The position numbers were made by a program, and so were the translations under genes. Of a stretch of DNA of 64,000 nucleotides, positions 44,897-55,520 are shown one piece after another (within the stretch, counting starts at the first letter, position 1; each line of letters begins with the position of its first letter). This DNA comes from Scatophagus argus. Its lineage: Eukaryota; Chordata; Actinopteri; Scatophagidae. The notes below the pieces were generated by a model. That model worked only from the letters and a program-made list of their open reading frames with translations. It was not told the DNA's origin and searched no databases. The stretch spans positions 1,979,001 through 2,043,000 of the forward strand of contig NC_058511.1 in the NCBI RefSeq assembly GCF_020382885.2, in the 5' to 3' direction.

Positions 44897-45605
44897 GGCA
44901 TGAATATGTGAGCCCGGGTTACGTTAACTCCAAGCTGTTCTGGTTTTTCTGAGTTGTTTCAGTTGAGTTTGAGCACAGTGTGTTTCACCTTGATAAAATT
45001 GATTTGTTGCTTATTTATGTATTTTTTGGAAAATTCACTCCTTGCTGGTGGCATCTGCATACAACCTACAGTCTTCCCACAGACCTGCTGAAAAGTACAG
45101 CCCATCTCTTGGCATTTTCATATAGGAGATTAATCAACAGAACTCACTCTATCCCTCTCAAAAATATAACCAATTAAAAATAATTAGCACCAGATCAGCT
45201 AACCTTCAAAAAGCAACAGGCACAGTTTTTGGAAGGATAAAGGATGCCCCTTTATGTGTCAGTGGTTGTACTTTTAAGGTCAGATTTGGACAAGCTGTTA
45301 ACTGATCCTGAGAAATATTATCCAGAGATCCAGAGATCCAGAGAGCACTTTGTTGGAATAACCTGGTGTAGCCAGGACGCCAGGAACCAGCCAACAAAGT
45401 GTGTTGACCAGACTCAGTTCAAGGAATGTTTGGAAAAGAACTGCATGTGAAGGACGCTGATAACAGACTTTCAACATCCTCCATATTGAGTACAGCACAT
45501 ATTTAACACATTTAATGATAAACATTTTTTCTTTAGCATTTAAGGAGGTTTTATTATGAAGACATCACTGTGAAATCTGGACTGCTAAGTCACTTTTGTT
45601 CTTGG

Positions 45606-46387
45606 TGTGGTAGGTGTGGTAGACTCCAGGTAGTAGGAGTTAGCCACACCTATTTCCTAATGGCTGGGCAAGGCTATAAAGGCCACCCCCAGTCTGCTGA
45701 GTCCTCCTCTCTGCTGCCTGGTGAGCCTGGGTGATCTTTTGTTTGCCACATTTGTTTTGTTTGGTTGTTTTTAGTGCCTTGTTTGAAATGCTATTTTAGT
45801 TAGCAGGGTACTCTGTTTATTTAGGTGTGCTGTGTTGTATATTTTGTGATTTATTACTTGCTGTTTTCCCTTAAGATTGGTCTTTTGTTGAACTCATGTG
45901 CAGATTTGTCTTTCTTTGTGTATTGTGCTGTAGGGTGTCGCTGCAGGCAGTTTGGTGGTGGGGATTTTCACCTGCGCCCCCTATTAGGGAACGGATGGTA
46001 ATTTGTGCACACCCTTCACTTTTTGCTTTTCTCCCTTTATGGTTAATTTGCTGTGTGAGTGTGTGTGGGTGTGTAGGGCACGGAGGGCTGGTGTGGTGCC
46101 CCACCCCATGTGAAATACTCCTGCTGCGGCCTCTGGCCCCTGCTGCCAATCCCTCAGCATTCTGTTGGTTTGTTTTTGTATATATGTATATTTTAAATGT
46201 CATTTTACAGTAAGGTTCTAATTTTTTTTTTTTAGATTTGTTGATTAATAAAATTGTAAATCTTGGGAGGGAAATCCTTGTCTCGTGGCCCTCACTGTAT
46301 CAGGAGAACCTGCATGTATTCTTTGATGTGGGCTGATTGGGCTGAGGTCAGTGTAATATCTGGGCCCAGTCGCCACTCCTGGTCACA
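45606..46387 (+). mobile_element. Probable solo LTR
   Basis: A 782-base insertion relative to the left arm. It starts TGTGGTAGG and ends GGTCACA (TG...CA termini) and is flanked by ttgg and ttgt where the left arm has one ttgg, consistent with a 4-base target duplication. Internally it has TATAAA at 45675-45680 and AATAAA at 46247-46252 in the right order for an LTR. No coding region is present. The retroelement family is not identified. Confidence 0.6.
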
Positions 46388-46937
46388 TTGTCATCTGCTG
46401 AACAGCTTAACCACAAAGCGTGTGGCTTCTCCTGGTTCAGTTAAAGCAAAAGACGTAAGCAGCGTGGGATCATGGGAGCTTTTTGTCTCCACTGTTAAAC
46501 AACCGGCTTTACAGATGAAACTCTGACGTGACTCAGGCAGAAACTTTAAAGGACGAGAGAAACCTTTTAGTTTCCTTCATGTTACATTCAGTCCAGTTCA
46601 CAAACTACCTTCCTCACTCTCTGACTCTCCTGGAAGTTACATCGACTGGTGGCCAAAGGATTCACAAACAGGAAGTGAATATGCTGATTGTGAAGCTTTC
46701 TCTCACGTGAATTGATAGTCTGGATTTTGCTGGATAGTTTTGCTGATAAATCCAGATGAATTAGTATTCCCGGATCAGTGAGCCACTGACGAACATTTGC
46801 TGCTTCCAGGCTTCTTCTAACATCTCAATTAAACCAAATCTAAAAGTGAGGAGGTGGAAACTTCAGAAAGCGTATGAATCTGACAGTGAAACAGCTCAGC
46901 TGGTTTTTCTCCTGTGATTGTGCCACATATTACTCAC

Positions 46938-46963
46938 AGGCTGCTGACTTGGCTTTTGCACAT
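46938..46963 (-). pseudogene. Relic of receptor E tail exon 5
   Basis: This 26-base exon with its acceptor and donor is preserved in reverse orientation within the right arm (it matches 19566-19591, encoding VQKPSQQP). The neighbouring receptor E exons are absent, so it is a by-product of the inverted duplication. Confidence 0.75.
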
Positions 46964-47268
46964 CTGGAACAAAAGGTAAAATTTCAGAGATTAGTCATCA
47001 AATATGATCATTTTGTACACACTCAGTCCATGTTTGGCAAGCCCCGCTCACATTAATCCTGGTCTCTGTGAGCTCCCAGTCAGACTCAGCTAACACAGCA
47101 CAAATGTCCTACTGCACAGAGGACAATGTATTTTAAAGGGCAGCACATGCATACATCAGTAATCCTTTAAAAAGGCGTGTAAAGTGTTTTAGAGTCACTA
47201 AGATGTCCAAGACAATTTGTAGAGGCCGCCTTGTGGGAAGTTTGGGCACTTCATCTCAAGCTATAAGC

Positions 47269-49260
47269 TCATCCACATCAGTTCGGCTGGTGATGTGCTC
47301 ATTTACAGCAGCAGGTGGCAGTAAATACCCTGAACCCGATATCACCACGCTGTGTCAGGAAGCCTGTTGTGCCCTCTAGTGGTGACAGTGAGACATTAGC
47401 AGCAGATGTGTGTGAACTGTGGTACCCCACAGAAAATCAAAGAACCACATTTTCAGACTTTACAAGCCCTGATATGAAGTCTTGTCTTTCACCTTCCAGG
47501 CTGAACCACAGCTTCCTCTTCTGCTGCTGTATTTTTACACAAATAACTCTTCTCCACTCTTACTCCTCATCTGCTCATCCCAGAACTTCTCCATCCTGCT
47601 CCACACTCACAGCACATTTCTTACTTACTGTTGTTGTTACGGTGGCTTCTCAGTCTGACAAGTTTTGGCAGTTCAAGTTCAGGAAATGAAGGAAATGAAG
47701 GAAATTAACAGCCGATGTTCTCCGCGTGCTGAAGTCAGTGTTTCATAAAAGAAAAAGTAACAATGAGGAAGTAACACATTTCTCATCACAGGAAGTAGTT
47801 CATTTACATGTTAGCTTTTCAGCCACTGAACTGACCGTTAATAGCTGAGAAGGGACAGAAAACGAGACAGAGAAGAACGACAGCTGACGTCTGGATTAAA
47901 ATGTCTTTAATTCTGATGCTGCTGCTTCAGTTTCCGGGTAAGCGTGACCACATGCAGAAACACCAACATTACAGAACTGCAGCCAAGGCTGAGCTTTGTT
48001 TTTAACATGTTGAGTCTCACTGATGGAGTTTAACTAAGTACATTTACTCAGGTACTGTTCTTAAGTACATGTTTGAGGTGCTAACTTGCACATTACTTTG
48101 AGTATTTCCATGTTCTGCTACTTCATTCTTGCACTGCACTGCTCATTTGATAACTTTAGTTACTTTACAGATTGCTGTGTCAGAGCCGAGTAGTAAAAGC
48201 AGGCAAATAATCAGCTGACCCTCAGTACACAGTACACAGGCTACATGTGAATGTATGTCAAATTTTACCTGTAATTTTGATGCCTAAGTACAGTATTTCA
48301 CCATGAAATTACTAAAGTAATTAAACTAAAATTTTAAGTGCTCTTAATATCAGAGAATTAAATTCTGTTAGTCAAGTAGACTTCGAATGGGCGACTTGAC
48401 CAAAGTAATTTTTTTGAGGATGAGACACATTTTCAGACTTAAACTGTATCTTAAACTATTCTCACACTGTCAGTCAGGATTAAAGACATGTTCATATTCC
48501 ATTTTATTTTCCTCTCTCATCCTATCGACAGCAGTGACTGGACAGTATTACAGCAGCTTTGTTGTTGGAGATGGAGAAGAAGTGACTTTGCCTTGTGACA
48601 ACAGGAGAGCTGATCTGCACAGATGTGATGAGATTGACTGGCTCTTCATTGATCTTGAAAACAGAGCAACAGTTTTGCTGGTTAAGCGAGGACAGATTGG
48701 TGAACAGGCCAAAACCAAATCAGACAGACTGAGTGTCACAAACAGCTGTTCTCTGGTTATAAAGAAGGTCTCAGCTGAGGATGCTGGTCGTTACACCTGC
48801 AGACAGTCAGGACATCAAGATGTTAATGTTGATCTGTCTGTGGTCACCAGTGAGTATTTACATCATAAAGTTTTCAGCTCAGACTGTGAAACATTACAAT
48901 AATTCTGATTACTGTGATGAAGTTCATTTTGCTCTTGTTGTCTTTCTCTCACAATGTCTCCATCTTCACCAGTGACTGAACGTGAGGACGCTGATGAGGT
49001 GACATTAAGCTGCTCTGTGGTGACATATGAGCGATGTGGACACACAGTGAAGTGGCTGAATGAGGGTGAAGAAGTGAATGAAGGTGAAGATGACATGAAG
49101 ACATCAGGGTCTGACTGCTCAGTGACTGTGACACTTCGTTCCTCTTTTGTCAAGCAAAAGTCAAAGTATCGCGAGCAGTTCAGGTGTGAAGTGACTGATG
49201 AATACACTGACACAGTGCAGCAGTTCACCTTCAGGCATCAGTCCTCAGGTGAGAAACCAG
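47269..49260 (+). repeat. Tandem duplication unit 1 (receptor F1)
   Basis: It matches 49432-51139 with an offset of about 2.16 kb, from ttcatccacatcagtt-like sequence through the promoter region, leader, V and C exons. Intron 1 is about 280 bases longer here than in unit 2. Confidence 0.85.
47901..49248 (+). CDS. Receptor F1: leader, V and C exons without own membrane exons
   Basis: Exons: 47901-47937 (MSLILMLLLQFP signal), 48532-48849 (V domain, 318 bases) and 48973-49248 (C-like domain, 276 bases); internal exons are phase 1-1. The V domain has four cysteines (TLPCD, HRCDEIDW, NSCSLVI, YTCRQ) and the C domain has four (LSCS, ERCGH, SDCSV, FRCEV). There is no transmembrane exon before the next leader at 50071. 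The product may splice in frame into F2 exons. It may also retain the following intron, which would add a short hydrophobic end (VTLQIIPVSFHLVLLF) and stop at 49328. Otherwise it is an incomplete duplicate. No inactivating change is visible in the three exons. Confidence 0.65.
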
Positions 49261-49431
49261 GTGAGGAGCTGTTCATGGTCACATTACAGATTATACCTGT
49301 GTCTTTCCACTTAGTTTTGTTATTTTAGAACCACCTAAAATGACACAAACCATCTTTGAGAAAAATTTATTTGACGTGTTCTTTGATCAGCTAAACGTTC
49401 AGCCCAACATCAGCTCTTCTTAGGCAGCCGT

Positions 49432-51139
49432 TCATCCACATCAGTTCAGCTGGTGATGTGCTCATTTACAGCAGCAGGTGTCAGTAAATACCCTGCACCC
49501 GACCACGCCGGGTATGCAGTCTGTTCAGAGTGTCACCCGTCTGTTGTGCCCTCTAGTGGTGACAGTGAGACATTAGCAGCAGATGTGTGTGTGAACTGTG
49601 GTACCCCACAGAAAATCAAAGAACCACATTTTCAGACTTTACAAGCCCTGATATGAAGTCTTGTCTTCCACCTTCCAGGCTGAACCACAGCTTCCTCTTC
49701 TGCTGCTGTATTTTTACACAAATAACTCTTCTCCACTCTTACTCCTCATCTGCTCATCCCAGAACTTCTCCATCCTGCTCCACACTCACAGCACATTTCT
49801 TACTTACTGTTGTTGTTACGGTGGCTTCTCAGTCTGACAAGTTTTGGCAGTTCAAGTTCAGGAAATGAAGGAAATTAACAGTCGATGTGCTCTGCGTGCT
49901 GAAGTCAGAGTTTCATAAAAGAAAAAGTCTCAATGAGGAAGTAACACATTTCTCATCACAGGAAGTAGTTCATTTACATGTTAGCTTTTCAGCCACTGAA
50001 CTAACCGTTAATAGCTGAGAAGGGACAGAAAACGAGACAGAGAAGAACGACAGCTGACGTCTGGATTAAAATGTCTTTAATTCTGATGCTGCTGCTTCAG
50101 TTTCTGGGTAAGCGTGACAACATGCAGAAACACCAACATTACAAAACTACAGCCAAGACTGACATGTGAATGTATGTAGAATTTTACCTGTAATTTTGAT
50201 GCCATGAAATCACTTTAAATTCTTAAGTGCTCTTAATATCAGAGAATTTCATTCTGTTAGTCAAGTACATTTCATGTGGGTAACTTTTACTTTTGCCAAA
50301 GTAATATTTTTGAAAGTAAAGGATGAGACACATTTTCAGACTGTATCTTAAACTGTTGTCACACTATCAGTCAGCATTAAAGTCATATTTCAGCTCATTT
50401 TTGTCTCTCATCCTATCAACAGCAGTGACTGGACAGCGTAGCCCCCACTTTGTTGTCGGAGATGGAGAAGAAGTGACTTTGCCTTGTGACAACAGGAGAG
50501 CTGATCTGCACAGATGTGATGAGATTGACTGGATCTTCGCTGATCATGGAAACAGAGCAGCAGTTTTGCTGGTTGAGCGAGGACAGATTGGTGAACAGGC
50601 CAGAACCAAATCAGACAGACTGAGTGTCACAAAGAACTGTTCTCTGGTTATAAAGAAGGTCTCAGCTGAGGATGTTGGTCGTTACACCTGCAGACAGTCA
50701 GGACATCAAGATTTTCATGTTGATCTGTCTGTGGTCACCAGTGAGTATTTACATCATAAAGTTTTCAGCTCAGACTGTGAAACATTACAATAATTCTGAT
50801 TACTGTGATGAAGTTCATTTTGCTCTTGTTGTCTTTCTCTCACAATGTCTCCATCTTCACCAGTGACTGAACGTGAGGACGCTGATGAGGTGACATTAAG
50901 CTGCTCTGTGGTGACATATGGACCATGTGGACACACAGTGAAGTGGCTGAATGAGGGTAAAGAAGTGAATGAAGGTGAAGATGACATGAAGACATCAGGG
51001 TCTGACTGCTCAGTGACTGTGACACTTCGTTCCTCTTTTGTCAAGCAAAAGTCAAAGTATCGCGAGCAGTTCAGGTGTGAAGTGACTGATCGTGTGACTC
51101 AAACAGTGCAGCAGTTCACCTTCAGGCATCAGTCCTCAG
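49432..51139 (+). repeat. Tandem duplication unit 2 (5' part of receptor F2)
   Basis: Second copy of the promoter-leader-V-C cassette. Similarity ends at the donor of the C exon, where unit 2 continues gtaaac instead of gtgaga. Confidence 0.85.
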
Positions 51140-53813
51140 GTAAACGAGCTCTTTACAGTCACCTGTGTCTCATGCCTTTTCATTTAGTTCCTGCAGATAG
51201 TGAATCATTGCTTTTTTCACTGTTGTTTTGTTATTTTAATGTCCAGATGAGGAAACAACAACAACAACAACATTAACAACAAGAACAAATGAGAATTCAA
51301 AAGATCCTGAGCCTGGTGTGTGTTTCAGTGTTTCCCTCAGCTTTTGAAGCTAAAAGCATGAATGTCAGACCCACATTTGGCTGAGATATTCTCTTATGAG
51401 TTAATTCTCCAAAACAGAAAATTTGAACAGTTTTAATGTTTTCATTTGTGCTTCAGCTTTGTGGGTGTACATCGTCGCTGCGATGGGTTTTGCTGTACTT
51501 GTGATGATCATCGTGCTGGTCATCAGATGTAGGAGACCAAAAGGTGAGAACATTCAGAAATTAAACCTTTAACAACAAGAAGTTTTGAAATGTTGGATTT
51601 TAGCTGTGGAAGCTAAAGTGGACTCTGACTTTTGTCTTTTCAGGCAACAAAACACAGCAGGACGACAGCACTGTGAGTTTTCAACAGACTGATCAAATGT
51701 GGCTGGTACACTTTTGACTTTACAGAGCGGCGGAGGTGCTGCTGCTAGTTGGTTCTGCTCCGTTAACAGTCATGATATACACAACATGTAATTCCTTCTG
51801 TAAAAGTACAAATTCTGTTGTTTATTTATGGAAATGTGAACTGTGATTGTGCAGGGACGGAGCTTAAACCCTGCGGCGCGTCAGCCTGTTCCAGAAAGCA
51901 GGCAGGACACGGTGAGATGACCCTCTACAGCCATCAGAGTGGCACACTGTGATGTGTGTTTGCTCTCTAAAATGTACCAGTGACTCTTGAGTTTAATTTT
52001 CTGCTACAAGAGAGAAAAAAAGGGGAAGGATGGTGATGCAGCTGGATTACAACAGAGCAGAACAGAAGGAGGCAGGAAGTCCTCAGTGGGAGGATGTGCA
52101 GAGAGCCTGCATGAGTCAAAACCAGGGCTACAGAAAGGGAGAATATAGAAGTGTTATGAGTGAGTGAGTATGCTGTAAGTCCACTGATTACTGAACAGTC
52201 ACTGGGTCATCTTGTCTGTGTAGGCTGATCCTGAAGATGGTGTTTCCTATGCCTCCATCACCTACACCAAGAAGACCAGCAAGGCGCAGGTAAGCCGTCT
52301 GACTGGTTGTACTGGTGATGCTATACCAAATGTTGCGTAAAGAGTCACAATTCTACCCTGAAAGCCAATTTATTTTTTTGGTCTATACCAACCCCAAATG
52401 TAAAATGTTGGGACATTGAGTCAAACAAATAAAATCAGAATGCAGTCATTTGCGTAACGACTGAGCCTTTCATACACATTAATAATTCTTTCACCTGTTT
52501 AACTGAGGAATGTGGAAAACGGGTGTTTTTTGAGCAATCCACAACTTCCCGTGTTGCTGAAGCCAGAATAAACACATGCGTACAAAAATCAGTGAAGACC
52601 ACCCACAGAAACACGTCAGCTGTAATCACGTACTGGAAACAGAATCAGCTTTATTGACAGTATATATATTTTTACACACACACACTGAATTCGTCTTCTG
52701 CATTTGACCCATCCTTAGTTGAACACACACATGCAACACCCAGCAAATTACATGCAGTGAAACACACACAGGAGCAGTGGGCCTGGGGAGCATATTGGGG
52801 GGTTAAGTGCCTTGCTCAAGAGCACATCAGCCGGCTAATGGAGGGGGGAAGCATTTTTCACATTAATCACTCCATCCATCCATCTTCTTCCGCTTCATCC
52901 GGGACCGGGTCGCGGGGGCAGCAGCTTGAGCAGGGATGCCCAGACTTCCCTCTCCCCAGACCCCAAGGCGTTCCCAGGCCAGCCGAGTGACATAGTCCCT
53001 CCAGCGTGTCCTGGGTCTTCCTCGGGGCCTCCTCCAGGTGGGGCATGCCCGGAAGAGGCGTCCAGGGGGCATCCGAAACAAATGCCCGAGCCACCTCAAC
53101 TGGCTCCTCTTGATGTGGAGGAGCAGCGGCTCTACTCCGAGCTCCTCCCGGGTGACAGAGCTCCTCAACCTATCCCTAAGGGGGCTTCCTGCCACCCTGT
53201 GAAGACAGCTCATTTCAGCTGCTTGTATCCGAGATCTCGTCCTTTCGGTCATGACCCAAAGTTCATGAAGCTGTTAGAGCAGAGGGTAGGAACGTAGATT
53301 GACTTAATCTCTCCACCACACCCAAATTTTTCCTGCCCGTCCGGTGGGGGAATCGAACCAGTGACCCTCCGATCACAAGCCGCTTCTCCAACCTCTGGGC
53401 CACGACTGCCCCCAAAAAGAAAAGAGAGGTTAATGTGGTGGAGGAACCTGTTTGGTCTACTGCCTCCAGCTGGACTTTCAGTGGACAGAAACCCTTCAGT
53501 TTGCAGCAAAACTTTAACTGTGAAACATTTGCAGGAACACTTTGAGGGAAAACTGTCTGTTTCTTGACTTAACCCAAAGAGATTTGTCGATTAACTGGAC
53601 AAAACCAGGTCCTCGTGTATGTCAGGTTATGTTGTGTCATGTGTATTTAATGTACTACGTGGGCTGTTTCCGTCTTCCCAGGTTCAGGTTAAAAACGATT
53701 ATGATGAAGGTGATATGGTGACCTACAGCACTGTGAAAGCTTCCTCACCGTCTGCTGGGGCCTCTGATGATTCCAGCAACCTCTACGCCTCCATCAACAA
53801 ACCAAACCAATAA
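50071..53813 (+). CDS. Receptor F2: two-Ig-domain membrane receptor with ITIMs
   Basis: Exons: 50071-50107 (signal), 50423-50740 (V), 50864-51139 (C-like), 51247-51315 (Thr-rich stalk), 51457-51543 (transmembrane), 51644-51672, 51855-51911, 52224-52289 and 53682-53813. The product is 356 residues. The V domain is close to that of F1, with four cysteines and AEDVGRYTC. The membrane segment is WVYIVAAMGFAVLVMIIVLVI followed by RCRRPK. The tail has VSYASI and VTYSTV, both matching the ITIM consensus, and a third related NLYASI near the C-terminus. An inhibitory signalling role is inferred. It shares domain and exon organisation with receptor E, so the two belong to one family. The last intron holds SINE and LINE remnants. 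Confidence 0.85.
52636..52860. repeat. SINE-like repeat in F2 intron 8
   Basis: Contains cagctttattgacag, gaacacacacatgcaacacc, caggagcagtgggcc and gtgccttgctcaagagcac. Same family as 38836-38958. Confidence 0.6.
52868..53310 (-). mobile_element. RTE/Rex3-like LINE 3' end in F2 intron 8
   Basis: The minus strand encodes the C-terminal part of the LINE polyprotein: MTERTRSRIQAAEMS, REELGVEPLLLHIKRSQLRW, RPRGRPRTRWRDYVTRLAWE. It ends with an (ATCC)n-type tail at about 52868-52884 on the plus strand. It is 5'-truncated and of the same element type as the fragment at 30125-30560. Confidence 0.75.
53311..53415 (-). mobile_element. tRNA-derived SINE head fused to the RTE fragment
   Basis: On the minus strand a tRNA-like promoter unit begins gggggcagtcgtggcccaga (A-box region) and contains ggttcgattccc (B box). 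It then runs into aggaaaaatttgggtg, typical of a fish tRNA-derived SINE. It is followed without a break by the RTE 3' sequence. Confidence 0.65.
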
Positions 53814-53934
53814 GAGACCACAGGTCCACAACACAAACAACGTTCCCCTCTTGCTTCACCATGTTTACAACTGGAGGACTCTCTGCTCCTATTGGCTAAC
53901 GTCTCAGTACACGTCATTTCAGAGGAAGTACAAA

Positions 53935-53940
53935 AATAAA
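53935..53940 (+). terminator. Poly(A) signal of receptor F2
   Basis: AATAAA 122 bases beyond the F2 stop. A second AATAAA is near 54124. Confidence 0.6.
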
Positions 53941-54310
53941 CTCTGATATGCTTGCTTTTCTGTCAGGACTTCAAGACTTATTGATGCTATTCATCAGGCT
54001 GATATCATGTAGTCTGATCCTGGCAAAGCTCATTTTTTGACTTAAAATGACTGGACGAGCTTTGTCGTCATGGTTACAGTTATATGTGGTTGGGACGAGA
54101 GGGACGATCGCAGTCATGCTTTCAATAAAAGAGGAAGGAAGCCGCTGACTGCTTGAAAAGTGACTACTTCTTGGTCATAAATATTCTTCTGATCATTTCC
54201 AGGAAGTCCTGTTGTATAAATATTCTTTGCCCGGAAGGGGGCATATTAAGTTAACTAGTTACAGTGATAACCCAACATGTCACATCTGGTTGCTGTGCTT
54301 AATTAAAACA

Positions 54311-54862
54311 TACACTAAACAGACAAAAGTATCCAGACACCTCTCTTCATGGGTCTGTTTCTCATGGTTTGTTCTCGGCCCCTGACTTCCAGTGAAGGGA
54401 AATCTTAATGCTTCAGCATACCAAGACATTTTGGACAATGCTATGCTTCCAACTTTGTGGCAACAGTTTGTTGAAGGCCCTTTTCTATTCCAGCATGACT
54501 GTGCCCCAGTGCACAAAGCAAAGCTCCATAAAGACATGGTTGGATGAGTTTGGTGTGGAAGAACTTGACTGGCCCACACAGAGCCCTGACCTCAACCCCA
54601 TCCAACACCTTTGGGATGAACTGGAACGGAGATTGTGAGCCAGGCCTTTTGGTCCAACATCAGTGTGTGACCTCACAAATGCTCTACTGCATGAATGGGC
54701 ACAAATTCCCACAGAAACACTCCAACATGTTGTGGAAAGCCTTCACAGAAGAGTGGAAGCTGTTAGAGCTGCAAAGCTGTCTGTGTGTTTACAATGAGAC
54801 GTCATTAAAGTCCCTGTTGGTGTGATGGATGGGTGTCCCAATACTTTTGTCTATATCATGTA
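54311..54862 (+). mobile_element. Internally deleted Tc1/mariner element
   Basis: Terminal inverted repeats of about 30 bases (agacaaaagtatccagacacc at the left; ggtgtcccaatacttttgtct at the right) are bounded by TA dinucleotides. Inside, a frame from about 54480 reads FQHDCAPVHKAKLHKDM, then after a shift FGVEELDWPTQSPDLNPIQH and LWDELERRL. This is the second-Asp region and C-terminus of a Tc1-type transposase. The N-terminal two thirds are deleted, so it is non-autonomous. Confidence 0.85.
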
Positions 54863-55520
54863 TGTAGGAATTGTATGTGGCACATTTTGCTTGATGAATT
54901 TGATTGTGCTCGCTGCTTTTTTGTGTTTTTAATACAAATGTATTTGTATTTCTTTTTATTGTTGAGTGCATCAACTGTAATTTTTTGGTTTTTAACATTC
55001 ATAGCTGCTTTTCATTTTTCTTTTCTTTCTGTGAAGTAAAAACAGAGGAAGTAAAATATGATATGTCTTATTTGGGACTACAAAAATTGTGTCACCTTTG
55101 AGAGTCGTATTAAACAGCTGAATGAATGGAAACCAGTAATGGAAAAGGGTTGTAATTCAGTTTCTTCTGTTGTGAACGTTACCTGCAGAAGCTTCATTAG
55201 GTCAATGTAAGCTTCATTCCAATTTGTGACATCCCACATCACTCTGATGCTGCTGCCGTGAGTCGACAGACAAATTCAAACTTTTTGGAAGACAAGATTT
55301 TGAAGACTTTTCGAGACTGAAGCTTATTCATCGCTGAGCTTCCACACTTCAACTCCCCCAGACTTGAAATAAGCATTACGCCTTCGCTTCACACACACTC
55401 ACAAAAAAATCCCACTTTATTTCCCCGAAACAAAATCAGCAAATTGCACAATGTTGAGTAAGCAACACAATTCTGTATTTAAAGAGTGATCAGACACCAA
55501 GATCAGACACTGACAGCAGA
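54863..55520. other. Intergenic between Tc1 element and receptor G
   Basis: AT-rich, with no gene visible. It presumably includes the receptor G promoter. No clear TATA box was recognised. Confidence 0.4.

Larger units (their letters stand above)
35750..47093. repeat. Right arm of large inverted duplication
   Basis: Inverted copy of 19434-29213. It is longer than the left arm because of the hAT-like element (38968-39589), a probable solo LTR (45606-46387) and the retained body of gene D. It is shortened by loss of the block matching 20177-21975. The inner edge is in the 5'UTR of gene C and the outer edge is in an intron of the receptor E copy. Confidence 0.9.

Noticed and set aside
52926-53297. 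Plus-strand 123-codon Pro-rich ORF in F2 intron 8
   Set aside because: Antisense shadow of the RTE LINE coding sequence.
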